Shown in pieces: positions 1 to 7,997 of a stretch of 39,140 nucleotides of DNA (positions are counted from its first letter, which is position 1; each line of letters starts with the position of its first letter). The notes beneath the pieces are model-generated. The model was not told the DNA's origin. It did no database searches and saw only the letters and a program-made list of their open reading frames with translations. Both the position numbers and the translations under genes were made by a program. The DNA comes from Nocardia cyriacigeorgica NBRC 100375. Lineage in GTDB: Bacteria > Actinomycetota > Actinomycetes > Mycobacteriales > Mycobacteriaceae. The DNA lies in contig NZ_BAFY01000047.1 of the NCBI RefSeq assembly GCF_000308555.1, positions 1 through 39,140 on the forward strand. Reading direction: 5' to 3'.

Positions 1-135
1 CCGGTGCCGCCGGTGCCGCCGGTCCCGCCGGTGCCGCCTGTGCCTCCAGTGCTGCCTGTGCCACCCGAGCCGCCCGTGCCGCCGCAGCCACCTGTGCCAC
101 CGCAACATCCGCCGCAGCTGCCGGTACCTCCGGGC
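1..135 (+). repeat. Degenerate Pro-Val codon repeat
   Basis: A short-period repeat built on a 9-base unit (CCG GTG CCG) encodes Pro-Pro-Val steps and then drifts to Pro-Pro-Gln and Pro-Leu. It is in frame with the proline-rich protein and probably extends beyond the left edge. Such runs are prone to copy-number change. Confidence 0.7.
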
Positions 136-1695
136 CTCCCCGTACCGCCGGTGCCCCCGCCGGCACCGGCGCCGCCGGTTACACCAGAGCCCCCGGCCCC
201 ACCGAGGCCTCCTGTGCCTCCGGTCTTGCCGGAATCTCCCGCAGGGTCGGCACCATCCGTGCCGCCGACGCCGCAACCGCTGATGCCGGGGGTTCCTCCG
301 GTATCGGCGGCCCCGCCTGTACCCCCGGGCCTTCCGGACTTGCCGGCTCCGCCGGCGTCTGTACCTCCGGGAGTGCCCGAGATCCCGGCTCCGCCCACGC
401 CCGCGGCACCCCCGGCTTCCCTCGACGCCGCAGGTCCGCAGGCATCGCCGCAGCTGCCCGCACCGCCGGCGCCCACACCCGCAGAGCATCCGGTGCCAAC
501 CGCACCTGCGAGTCCACTGGAAGATCCGAGGCACGCGCCCGGTGCGTTCCCGCCTGCTCCGGCACAGTCACCGCCGTCGTCGAACCCCACAGTTGCGACA
601 GGCCCAGATTTCGCGGTGCACACGGAACTTCCGGCCAATCCGGACCTGCCTGCCGGTGGCGAACCGTCATCGCAGGCGCACCCGTCAGCCCCCGTGCCGG
701 GTGCGGGACAGCCGTCCGGGGACGCGGTCGGTGGGGAACGGCACTCAGAACCTCGTACACCGGCTGCCCACCACCGTGCAGACCAGACGGCAGCACCTGC
801 ACCTGCGAGTCCATCGGGAGACCTGAGGCCCTTCCCGCCGTCGCCGTCGTTCCCCGCGCCGTGGCACTCTCCGGCCGAGCCGAACCCTGCGGGAACCGCC
901 CCGGAACTCGGGGTGCCCCCGCACCTTCCGGCCCAGTCGGACGATCCCGAGGCTGCCTACCCATCTCAGGCGCCGGGCCCGATGCCGGGCGCCGGGCAGC
1001 AGTACGGGCCGGTGGCCGGTGGGGAGCGGTACTCGGAGCCGGTGATGCCGCCTGCGCAGCACTACCGGCCCGACTACGCGTACCCGAATGCTCCGGCGCA
1101 ACCCCCAGCGCAACAGGGATGGGGTTCGGGTAGCGAGAGCTTCCAGCGCAACGCTGACCATGCGCCCACGTCCGGAGCCCAGCCCGGCCCATGGGGACCG
1201 ATCCCGCCGCCACCTCCTTTCGGCGGGCCCGGGGGCGGACCGGCAGGCGGCAGCCGCGCGAACGTCGGCGGCGAAAGTAGCCGACGTGGTGAGCGCACGG
1301 CCCCCGCGAGCGGCCCGATCCTCGTGCAACCGTTCGCCGGTTTCGGTGTGGCGGCCGAATTCGATCCCGGCACCGGCGCGTTGCAGGCGGTCCCGGCGTC
1401 GAACGGCACCAGGGGCGGGGTGTACGGCGACCTGGGTGAGTCGCGGGTGGTGTTCTACCGCGACGGTGCCGGCCTGGCCTTGCGGGTGGACGGTCGTACG
1501 ATCGACCTCGGCGGCCCGGTCCGCGTCGAATGGGTCCTGCTCGAGCGCCGCACCACGCGGTTCGCGGTGATCGAGAACGGTGTCGTCGTGTTCGAGGTGC
1601 GCTACCGGACACTGCCACCCGAGATGGACCTCGGTGCACTGATCCACAGCGTCCTCGCCGACCCACAGCGCCGGGAACAGACCTTCCGTGGATGA
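1..1695 (+). CDS. Proline-rich protein with a unique C-terminal domain, 5' end outside the window
   Basis: The frame is open from the first base, so the true start lies upstream; 564 residues are visible. The first ~45 residues are a Pro/Val repeat, followed by about 390 residues rich in Pro, Ala, Gly and Ser that look disordered. The last ~127 residues differ: alternating hydrophobic and charged segments suggest a beta-rich folded domain, ending in a short helix (MDLGALIHSVL). I do not recognise this domain. A long Pro-rich linker carrying a folded C-terminal domain next to an ESX locus resembles the layout of secreted effectors, but the N-terminal domain that would decide this is missing. 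The next gene starts 30 bases downstream with a strong ribosome binding site, so the genes are probably co-transcribed. The frame is chosen over a long minus-strand frame because of the repeat structure and collinearity with the downstream genes. Confidence 0.75.
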   Translation, partial: PVPPVPPVPPVPPVPPVLPVPPEPPVPPQPPVPPQHPPQLPVPPGLPVPPVPPPAPAPPVTPEPPAPPRPPVPPVLPESPAGSAPSVPPTPQPLMPGVPPVSAAPPVPPGLPDLPAPPASVPPGVPEIPAPPTPAAPPASLDAAGPQASPQLPAPPAPTPAEHPVPTAPASPLEDPRHAPGAFPPAPAQSPPSSNPTVATGPDFAVHTELPANPDLPAGGEPSSQAHPSAPVPGAGQPSGDAVGGERHSEPRTPAAHHRADQTAAPAPASPSGDLRPFPPSPSFPAPWHSPAEPNPAGTAPELGVPPHLPAQSDDPEAAYPSQAPGPMPGAGQQYGPVAGGERYSEPVMPPAQHYRPDYAYPNAPAQPPAQQGWGSGSESFQRNADHAPTSGAQPGPWGPIPPPPPFGGPGGGPAGGSRANVGGESSRRGERTAPASGPILVQPFAGFGVAAEFDPGTGALQAVPASNGTRGGVYGDLGESRVVFYRDGAGLALRVDGRTIDLGGPVRVEWVLLERRTTRFAVIENGVVVFEVRYRTLPPEMDLGALIHSVLADPQRREQTFRG

Positions 1696-1725
1696 CCGGG
1701 AGACCAGAACAGACAAGGAGGCACC

Positions 1726-2010
1726 ATGCGGGTGAGTCCGCCGACCGATGACGAGCTACGGGCGAACTTCGAGGAAATGCTCGCTTCGGTGTGCAGCGGT
1801 GGGGGTTTGCGCTCCGCCACCGGCCTCGATATGAAAACCGAGGACGCCCTGTGGGCGATCGCCCGCGCCTACCCGGAGGTGCCCGACGACCTCGTCGCCG
1901 CCGCCCGAGCCGCCTTCGCCGGCCAGCTCGACGGCACCAATGCCCGGGAGCGCAGGGAAGCGCTGGCCCGCAAGATCGAAGAACTCGACCGGCGCGGGCA
2001 GACCCGATGA
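1726..2010 (+). CDS. Small conserved-looking protein of unknown function (94 aa)
   Basis: The ATG follows an AAGGAGG ribosome binding site at a good distance, which supports this start. The 94-residue product is soluble and predicted mainly helical: an N-terminal acidic helix (DDELRANFEEML), a middle segment and a charged C-terminal helix (ARERREALARKIEELDRR). No signal peptide, membrane segment or catalytic motif is visible. It lies directly between the proline-rich protein and a DUF6301-like gene and is probably in the same operon. Its size and position would fit a specific partner, such as a chaperone or immunity protein, of the upstream protein, but this is inference only. Confidence 0.75.
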   Translation: MRVSPPTDDELRANFEEMLASVCSGGGLRSATGLDMKTEDALWAIARAYPEVPDDLVAAARAAFAGQLDGTNARERREALARKIEELDRRGQTR

Positions 2011-2036
2011 CCGCCGACGGATCCGGGGGTGAGCCC

Positions 2037-2528
2037 ATGACGCAGTGGCAGGCGATGACCGGCACCGAGATCGCCGAGCTCGGTACCCGGCTGCGGTCGC
2101 TGGCTTGGTCGTGGCAGGTGGCCGACGGCCCGGCGCTGGCCACCGAGTTCGGCTGGCGAGTGCTGCACAGCGACGCGAACTGGGTGATGCTCGACACCGG
2201 TTTCGGCCTCGGCAGCGGTGAGATCCGAGGCAAGGACGGCAGAGCCGAGGTCATCGAGGTTCGAGTGACCGATTTCGCCGAGGAATCGCCCGCGGGCCGC
2301 GAACGTATCCGCGACGCGTTCGCGGCGTTGGGGGAGGCGCTCACCGAAGCTCTCGGCGCGCCGACGGCCCGCGTCCCCGGCGAGTTTCCGCAGCTGCGCT
2401 GGGCAGGCGCGGAGCAGACGCTGGTGCTGCACGAGCTGGCGGTTTCGGTGGTGCTGAAGCTGATCGACAACACCAGGCTCGCCCGCGACGACCGCAACGT
2501 CGAGCTCGAGGAACAGGGACTGCTGTGA
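2037..2528 (+). CDS. DUF6301-like protein
   Basis: The start is the ATG preceded by GGGGGTGAG; an alternative ATG at 2007 overlaps the upstream stop (ATGA) and would add ten residues. The 163-residue product opens with a segment of the type WxxMTxxEIxELxxRLRSLxW and then has a phase of the type W-V-M-L-D-T-G-F-G-L-G-S-G. I associate this pattern with DUF6301, a family common in Nocardia and Streptomyces. No function is established. It is soluble with no signal peptide. Its stop overlaps the GTG of the next gene (GTGA), so translation of the two is coupled. DUF6301 is named from memory of the family pattern, so the assignment is moderate. Confidence 0.65.
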   Translation: MTQWQAMTGTEIAELGTRLRSLAWSWQVADGPALATEFGWRVLHSDANWVMLDTGFGLGSGEIRGKDGRAEVIEVRVTDFAEESPAGRERIRDAFAALGEALTEALGAPTARVPGEFPQLRWAGAEQTLVLHELAVSVVLKLIDNTRLARDDRNVELEEQGLL

Positions 2529-2968
2529 CGGAGTGGGCGCGGCTGGGCACGGGCCTGGCGGCCGAGATGATGCGGCTCGGCGCCGGTTCGGTGCTGCGCA
2601 TCGGCGAGGACCGAGCGGAGTCGCCGCGCTTCGCCCAGCTGCGTCAACTCGACGACCGGATCTGGGCCGAACTGGTCGGTGACCGCTGGTTGAGCCCCGA
2701 GGCCGGGGCAGGAGCCGACGGCGCGCGGATGCTGAGCGCGGCGGGCTGGCAACCGCCGGACGCCGATCACGCCGACAACTGGTGGATCGAATGGTCGTGG
2801 CCGCTGCCCTCGGCTCGCTATCGCGAACTGGCCGCGATGATCGTCGACGGCCTGCGCGACGCGTTCGGGATCCCGGACCCGTCGGCCCTGTCGTATGTGG
2901 CATGGGATGAGGGCGACGGAAATCGCCCGTTGGATCTGCCCGCATTGGGTTTGGCGCGGCAGAACTGA
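2525..2968 (+). CDS. TY-Chap/YbjN-like small protein (probable peptide-binding chaperone fold)
   Basis: The gene starts with GTG overlapping the stop of the preceding gene by four bases. The 147-residue product has a middle segment, GWQPPDADHADNWWIEW, then a helix (YRELAAMIVDGLRDAFGI) and the strand LSYVAWDEG. This order is what I know from TY-Chap domains, which are related to type III chaperones and YbjN and are frequent beside secretion and effector genes in actinobacteria. The resemblance is judged by eye. No membrane segment is seen. Placement within a coupled gene string just upstream of ESX substrates supports a role in handling a secreted partner, but the partner is unknown. Confidence 0.55.
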   Translation: MTEWARLGTGLAAEMMRLGAGSVLRIGEDRAESPRFAQLRQLDDRIWAELVGDRWLSPEAGAGADGARMLSAAGWQPPDADHADNWWIEWSWPLPSARYRELAAMIVDGLRDAFGIPDPSALSYVAWDEGDGNRPLDLPALGLARQN

Positions 2969-3083
2969 GTGATAGCCGGGTCGGTTTGCCGTCACCGGCT
3001 GTTCCGGCTCCGTTTCACCTGCGGTGGTATGACCGCTTCGAACTTCCCGGTCATCGGGCGCGCAGACGAGGAGAGTGCCGCGA

Positions 3084-4829
3084 GTGAACAACCCCGCCGA
3101 CCAGCCGGAACCAGCCCACGAGCAGCCGGCAGGCGAACGCCCCTCCGCGAATTCGGAGACCGGCGCGCGGCCCGCCACCGATGCGGCGCCAGGCACCGCT
3201 GCTGCCTCCGACGCCGCTGTCTCCGACGCTGCCGCAGGCGCCCATGCCTACGCTGACGACGACACTGCTGCCGACACCTCCTCCGCTGACGCCGGCACTC
3301 CCTCCGCTGACGACGCCGCCTCCGCCTCGGATGCCAACGCCGGCTCCACCTCCACTAACGCCGCCACCGACACCGATGACGACCCCGACGTCGGCTTCAG
3401 CCTCGACCCCACCCCCACCCCGCCCGACGCCGACCCGGCCGACCGCGCCACCGAACTCACCCGCCAGATCGCCCGCGCCCTGGCGGCCGCGGCCCCTGCG
3501 GGCTGGCAACGTCTCACCGCCTTGTTCGCGCTGACGGCCGCCGCCGAACTCGGGCAGGTCTTCTACATCGACGAGCAGAACCATTCGATCGGCGCGCAGC
3601 CGTCGACGGAGTTGCTGGAGCTGGTGCGCCGTCAGCGTCACGAATCCGCGCAGCTCGGCGACGGCCCCTGGTGGCGTCTGCTGTTGACGCTCGGTGCCGG
3701 CGGTGAGCTCGACGTCGACTACGACTACGGCGACGAACCGTTCCCACAGGATCAGCTGTTCCCGCCGCAGGCGTACGCCGAGGATCTGCGGGTGTATCCG
3801 CGACGTTCGCTGCCGGTGTGGCTGGCCGCCCACCTCGCCCACGCCGACCGGCAGTCCCGCTCGCCCGGCGATGCCGCCGCCCAGGCCCGCGCCGACCGCG
3901 CCCGCGACGTTCGCGGTGAACTCGCCGATCACGAGCTGCCAGAGTTTCCGCTGATGTGGGCGCGGTGGGCGGTGCTGTCGGCGGCGTTCGTCGCGGCAGG
4001 GTCGCAGTGGGGCCCGCGAATCCTGCCGTCGCTCGGCATGTTCGAAGGTTCCCGGCGCAGCGGCGCCACGCTGTACGCCGTGCCCGGCGGCCGGGCGGTG
4101 CTCTCCGGCGGGGTCTGGAACGCACCCGATCTCGACGCCGCCTACAACGGGAACGCGGCCTTGCCCGAGCTGTATGCCGGTGCGCCCGAGTGGGTGGCCA
4201 ACCCGGTGCTCAACGCGCGTGCTTCCACCGGCCTGCTCTCGTTCTGCTACTGGTGGGACAGCGGCCACTGGTATTGCGGCGAATCGCCGGGCGCGCAGGG
4301 GATCGCCGAAGCGGTGCCGGGGTTCTGGACCTCCGACACGGTGGTGGCTGTGGTGCTGCGTTTGATCACCGCCGAGCCGGACGACCGTGACCGGCGTGCG
4401 GCCGCGGCTTTGCTGTCGGCCGCCGAGGTCGGTGTCGCGACGAGGGACACCCTGGTCGAAGTCTTCGGCGACGACGGCGATTTCGATATCGACAGCGCCT
4501 TCTACCAGCTCACTTTGGCCGGCGTCGCACTCTCGCTGCCCGAGCCGATGCCGCAGGAGCAGGCGTTGGCGCGGGTGCGCGCACATCTGTCCGATACCGG
4601 GGCCGACACCACCGGCTATCCGCCACATCAGTTGGTCGCCGAGCGGATCAGCGTCGGCTGGATGGTGTACGTGCCGGTCGCGCCGGAGGACATCGCGGTC
4701 GGCCGCGCCATCTTCTACCTCGCCGACGACGGTGTGCTCGAACAGGCGAGCTCATCGGTCGCCCCCTCGGCCTACATCGCCGAGTTCGAGCAGCGTTTCC
4801 AGCAGCGGCACCGCTCGGTCGACCACTGA
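3084..4829 (+). CDS. Large protein of unknown function with disordered N-terminus and YrhB/Imm35-like C-terminus
   Basis: The GTG at 3084 is preferred because GAGGAGA sits nine bases upstream; the in-frame GTG at 3075 abuts that site. The first ~115 of 581 residues are Ala/Asp/Thr/Ser-rich and look disordered and acidic. A Trp-rich folded region follows, with segments such as GPWWRLLLTLGAGGELDVDYDYGDE, here abbreviated, and SFCYWWDSGHWYCGE. The last ~90 residues contain ERISVGWMVYVPV and FYLADDGVLEQASSS. That pattern resembles the YrhB/Imm35 type of immunity domain, in which a strand pair ending in DDG is typical. No signal peptide or transmembrane segment is evident. The function is unknown. 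It may be a multi-domain cytosolic partner of the upstream genes or of the EspB-like substrate that follows after 114 bases. Confidence 0.7.
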   Translation: MNNPADQPEPAHEQPAGERPSANSETGARPATDAAPGTAAASDAAVSDAAAGAHAYADDDTAADTSSADAGTPSADDAASASDANAGSTSTNAATDTDDDPDVGFSLDPTPTPPDADPADRATELTRQIARALAAAAPAGWQRLTALFALTAAAELGQVFYIDEQNHSIGAQPSTELLELVRRQRHESAQLGDGPWWRLLLTLGAGGELDVDYDYGDEPFPQDQLFPPQAYAEDLRVYPRRSLPVWLAAHLAHADRQSRSPGDAAAQARADRARDVRGELADHELPEFPLMWARWAVLSAAFVAAGSQWGPRILPSLGMFEGSRRSGATLYAVPGGRAVLSGGVWNAPDLDAAYNGNAALPELYAGAPEWVANPVLNARASTGLLSFCYWWDSGHWYCGESPGAQGIAEAVPGFWTSDTVVAVVLRLITAEPDDRDRRAAAALLSAAEVGVATRDTLVEVFGDDGDFDIDSAFYQLTLAGVALSLPEPMPQEQALARVRAHLSDTGADTTGYPPHQLVAERISVGWMVYVPVAPEDIAVGRAIFYLADDGVLEQASSSVAPSAYIAEFEQRFQQRHRSVDH

Positions 4830-4943
4830 CCTCAGCGGAAACGCTCGGCCCGAGCATGATTCATCGCGCGGCTACCTGCCGTTCAGTTTCTCCACGGGAT
4901 GATCACGCACCGTGTGGTCAGCGAGTGGGAAGGAGCTGTGCCG

Positions 4944-6809
4944 ATGGCCGGAGAAAACAACCCATGGGGCGATCTCCGCACGCAAGCGGGCAACGGCGGG
5001 CTGGTGTTCACCAAGGACGTCGCCACCGATGCCGCGTCCTACTGCGCCGACCTGGTCGACGTGCTGAACATGGTGACCGGCAGCCTCGACGACGTGCTGA
5101 AGATCGAGGGCCTCGGCCACTTTCCCGGCGCGGTGCGGCTGGCGAACAAGTTCGCCGAGATCGCCGCGGAGTTCCGCGACGAGGTGATGAAGGAACACAA
5201 GCGCATCGCCACCGATCTCGGTGAGTCGTTCGTCATCGCGGGAAAGCTGTACGAGGGCACCGATCTGGACGGCAAGGGTCATTTCGATTCCATGGTCCGC
5301 ACCAGCAACGCGGGCGATCTGATCAAGCACGTCGAGCAGGAGCAGATGTATCACGGCGGCTGGGTCGACATCTCGCCCGACATCCCGAACCTCGGCAACT
5401 ACGAGAACAAGGACTCCAAGTACGGCGGGCTCCCTGATAGCCTGCTCGATCTCGCCGGTAGTGAAGGCTCCCAAGGGTTCTCGGTGACGGTGCCGCCCGC
5501 GCAGACGCTGAACTTCAACCAGCTGTGGTGGCTCGGCGATCAGATCCGTGGCAAACCGGCCTTCATCGCCGTGGCCGGTGGTGACTGGTTCCGGATGAAA
5601 CTGCAGCTGCAGTCCGGGTTCTCCAACTTCGACCAGAGCATCCAGGGTTTGATGGATTCCGACCGCTGGAAGGGCACCGGAGCCGACGGGGCCGCCCGCG
5701 CGGTCCGGCTCTACACCAACAACAGCGGCAAGCTGCTCACCGCGATGCAGCAGCTCAGCGATAATCTCGTCAATGCCTCCGGTTGGACGGCCAACACCGT
5801 CTACGGCATGCCCGACCAGAGCGTCGCCTACACCCCTGACGATCAAGAGCACGCCCAGCTCGAGCTGGCCAGGCAGGTCTACGCGAACTGGTACGAGCCC
5901 GGTATCGCCGCTTGCGCGAGCGCGATTCCGATCCTGCCCAAGCCGACCGACGCGGTGCAGATGCCGAACGACGACCGCCAGAACCCGGGCAACAACGGCG
6001 GCAACAACGGTGGAAACAACGGTGGAAACAACGGTGGAAACAACGGCGGCAACAACGGTGGTAACAATGGCGGCAGTTCCGCCGCTCAGCAACAGCAACA
6101 GGCCGGTCTCGCCCAGTTCGCCAAGGATCAGCAGGCGTTGAGCCGGCAGCAACGCGATATGCAGGCCGCGCAGGACAAGGCCGATGCCGACGCCCGCCGT
6201 CAGGCCGCCGAGCTGCGTCAACAGCAGGAGCAGGCCCAGCAGCAGGCCGAACAACGCGCCCAGCAGCAGGCGGCCCAGCAGGCGGCGCAGCAGGCCGCGC
6301 AACAAGCTCAGCAGGCACTCCAGCAGGGCTTGCAGCAGGCGCAGCAGGCCGCCCAGCAGGGATTGCAGCAAGCTCAGCAGGCAGCACAACAGGCGATGCA
6401 GCAGGCGGGTCTGGCCGGGCTGCCGCAGGCGCTGTCCGGGCTGGGCAAAGACTTGCCGAACCTCAAGGGCGGGCTCGGTGCGGGCAAGGGCGTCGGCGGT
6501 GGCGGCGCGGGTGGCGGAGCCGGTGGGCTCGGTGGTCTGCCGAAAGAGCCCGCGCAGACGCAGGCGTCGAAGCTGTTCCCGCGCGCCTCGGCCGCTGGTA
6601 TCGCGGCCGGTGCGATGCGCGGCGCGGGCCTGGCACCCATCGCGGGTGCGCCCGGCGCACCCGGCGGGATGGGCCCGGCGGGCGCAGGCGCGGGCGGTGG
6701 TCAGCAGGCCAAGGAGCACAAGCGCGCCGACTACCTCGACTCCGTCGAGCACATCGAAGAAGCACTGGGCGATGCGCCGGTGGTGGCCAAACCTGTTGTG
6801 GAGAAATGA
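4944..6809 (+). CDS. EspB/EspE-type large ESX substrate with NNGG repeats and a Gln-rich coiled coil
   Basis: The ATG at 4944 follows GGAAGGAG by eight bases and is preferred over an in-frame ATG at 4899. Of 621 residues, about the first 330 look helical. They include a W-x-G motif (WKG, residues 242-244) between helices, as in WXG100/PPE-type substrates. Next come seven NNGG repeats, a long Gln/Ala-rich segment (about residues 380-490) of coiled-coil character and a Gly-rich stretch. A conserved-looking tail starts with YLDS at residue 597. No Sec signal is seen. EspB and EspE of mycobacteria are ESX-1 substrates with a PE-PPE-like fold and a low-complexity C-terminal half, and this protein fits that plan. 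The EspG gene overlaps its stop by four bases, so a dedicated chaperone is likely. The exact orthologue is uncertain. Confidence 0.7.
   Translation: MAGENNPWGDLRTQAGNGGLVFTKDVATDAASYCADLVDVLNMVTGSLDDVLKIEGLGHFPGAVRLANKFAEIAAEFRDEVMKEHKRIATDLGESFVIAGKLYEGTDLDGKGHFDSMVRTSNAGDLIKHVEQEQMYHGGWVDISPDIPNLGNYENKDSKYGGLPDSLLDLAGSEGSQGFSVTVPPAQTLNFNQLWWLGDQIRGKPAFIAVAGGDWFRMKLQLQSGFSNFDQSIQGLMDSDRWKGTGADGAARAVRLYTNNSGKLLTAMQQLSDNLVNASGWTANTVYGMPDQSVAYTPDDQEHAQLELARQVYANWYEPGIAACASAIPILPKPTDAVQMPNDDRQNPGNNGGNNGGNNGGNNGGNNGGNNGGNNGGSSAAQQQQQAGLAQFAKDQQALSRQQRDMQAAQDKADADARRQAAELRQQQEQAQQQAEQRAQQQAAQQAAQQAAQQAQQALQQGLQQAQQAAQQGLQQAQQAAQQAMQQAGLAGLPQALSGLGKDLPNLKGGLGAGKGVGGGGAGGGAGGLGGLPKEPAQTQASKLFPRASAAGIAAGAMRGAGLAPIAGAPGAPGGMGPAGAGAGGGQQAKEHKRADYLDSVEHIEEALGDAPVVAKPVVEK
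5991..6074 (+). repeat. Seven 12-base in-frame repeats encoding NNGG
   Basis: Seven consecutive units of the form AACAACGGYGGN encode Asn-Asn-Gly-Gly. Variation is confined to third positions (GGC/GGT, GGA/GGC/GGT, one AAT), so the protein repeat is being kept. It separates the helical secretion domain from the Gln-rich coiled coil. Confidence 0.95.
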
Positions 6810-7591
6810 ACCGGACCTGGGGATTCAGCGATATCGAGTTCGTCGTGCTGTGGGAGTCGCTGCGCCGCGGCGGGCTGCCGTTCCCGTTGTTCTACACCGG
6901 GCGCACCGAGGATCCCGAAAAGTTCAAGGCCGAGAAGCTGGCCGCGCGCGATGACGTGCGGCGTCGGCTCGGCGCCGCCTTCGATCCGGTGCTGGAAGCG
7001 ATCGCCGACCCGGATCTGCGGATCGTGATCAACGGTGGCGACGGTCGCGCTCCGCGCGAACCGAAGGGGCTGGTGCGGCTGCACGGTGCCCGCCGGCAGA
7101 ACACCGGCTACATCATCGAGCAGCTGCCCGGTGAAAGCTACTGGCACAGTGGCGGGTTCACGGTTCACGAATGCGAGGCGGTGAGCCTGGCCGAGGCGAT
7201 GGTCGCCAAGATGCCGGAGGCGAAGCCCGGCAAGCAGCGCGATGTGGTGCTGCCCGCGGAGAACCCGGGCGAGGAACTCGATCACTCCTACGGCGGCTCG
7301 GCGGTGCACGACTCGTTCGACGATTCGGTCGGCCAGCGCGGCGCCACCTTCCTGGCCACGCCCGCGCCGAGCTACGGAACCATCGATGTGGTGCAGGGCT
7401 TTTCGATCTTCGGCCCGCGTGGCATCACCAAACACCGGCTGCGTTGGCGCGATCTGGAAGAGGACGGCCGCTACGTCATCGGTGACGAGACGCCGCCGGT
7501 GGCCAGACCGGCCGATCGCAAACATCTGGTCAACGCGATCAATACCCGAGTCGCCGCGGTGATCCGGGCGATCAAGGACGAGCGCGCGTGA
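6806..7591 (+). CDS. espG: EspG-family ESX secretion chaperone (first copy)
   Basis: The ATG overlaps the stop of the EspB-like gene (ATGA). The 261-residue product has the EspG pattern: an N-terminal segment (FSDIEFVVLWESLRRGGLPFPL), a central beta sheet with RIVINGG and GYIIEQLPGES, and a C-terminal region with DVVQGFSIFGPRG before a terminal helix. EspG proteins are cytosolic chaperones that bind the tip of PPE-type substrates and bring them to the ESX machine. The overlap with a large WXG/PPE-like substrate suggests that substrate is the client. A second, divergent EspG lies at 11410-12201 beside PE/PPE. The family call is good; the client is inferred from gene order. Confidence 0.75.
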   Translation: MNRTWGFSDIEFVVLWESLRRGGLPFPLFYTGRTEDPEKFKAEKLAARDDVRRRLGAAFDPVLEAIADPDLRIVINGGDGRAPREPKGLVRLHGARRQNTGYIIEQLPGESYWHSGGFTVHECEAVSLAEAMVAKMPEAKPGKQRDVVLPAENPGEELDHSYGGSAVHDSFDDSVGQRGATFLATPAPSYGTIDVVQGFSIFGPRGITKHRLRWRDLEEDGRYVIGDETPPVARPADRKHLVNAINTRVAAVIRAIKDERA

Positions 7592-7604
7592 AAGGAATGC
7601 CGCG

Positions 7605-7946
7605 ATGAGCGAGCAGGATCAGGGCCCGGCGGAATGGACCGCCACGTCCCGCACCGGCGCGATCGCGGTGCGCACCACCGAACAGGGCCTGCCGGTGGGT
7701 ATTTCGATCGAGCGCACCGAGCTGCGCGGTGATCCCACCGCGCTGGCGGCGGAGGTGCTGCGGCTGTGCAAGCAGGCCGCGAGCCGGGCCGGCCTGGCGC
7801 GACGGGCGCAGCTGGAGCAGGCGGGCGTGGCCGAGGACATGCTTGCGCTGATGGGCCTGCCGACCGCTGCCGAGGTGGCCGCGCAGGAAATGGCCGACGA
7901 GCAGGACTACGACACCGAGCCGCGCAGCTGGCTGCGCTCGGTCTGA
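7605..7946 (+). CDS. EspD/EspH-like ESX accessory protein
   Basis: The start follows AAAGGA, 13 bases after the EspG stop. The 113-residue protein carries a beta-hairpin segment (GAIAVRTTEQGLPVGISIER), a helix with LAAEVLRLCKQAASRAGLARR and the ending MGLPTAAEVAAQEMADEQDYD. The same order is found in M. tuberculosis EspD, which has a strand pair, a SxLAxEILxIADLARQKA-type helix and then GLPSPEEAAAAE. EspD and EspH stabilise ESX-1 substrates and EspD affects cellular levels of EspA and EspC. This gene sits just upstream of EspL-, EspC- and EspA-like genes, which matches that role. The resemblance is by eye and the protein is shorter than EspD (184 aa). Confidence 0.6.
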   Translation: MSEQDQGPAEWTATSRTGAIAVRTTEQGLPVGISIERTELRGDPTALAAEVLRLCKQAASRAGLARRAQLEQAGVAEDMLALMGLPTAAEVAAQEMADEQDYDTEPRSWLRSV

Positions 7947-7997
7947 GCTGCTGGTTTTCATCAGTGGGAACAACTGCGCGGGAGAGGAATTCACCTC

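Noticed and set aside
1..180. PE_PGRS-like Gly-Gly-Thr repeat on the minus strand
   Set aside because: The Pro-Val codons read backwards give Gly-Gly-Thr, but that minus-strand frame has no PE domain and the plus-strand frame continues into a sensible domain and operon.
179..3196. 1005-codon open frame on the minus strand
   Set aside because: It lies opposite four plus-strand genes with good ribosome binding sites and overlaps; its composition (Arg/Pro/Ser-rich, no domain) is that of a GC-driven shadow frame.
3051..4628. 525-codon minus-strand frame
   Set aside because: Shadow of the 581-residue plus-strand gene; low-complexity Gly/Val runs mirror its Ala/Thr-rich codons.
5991..6074. CRISPR-like short repeats
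   Set aside because: Units are 12 bases, contiguous, in frame and without spacers, so they are a coding repeat.
4872..6752. 626-codon minus-strand frame with Leu-rich runs
   Set aside because: The Leu-rich runs are the reverse of Gln codons of the EspB-like coiled coil; no independent gene signals.
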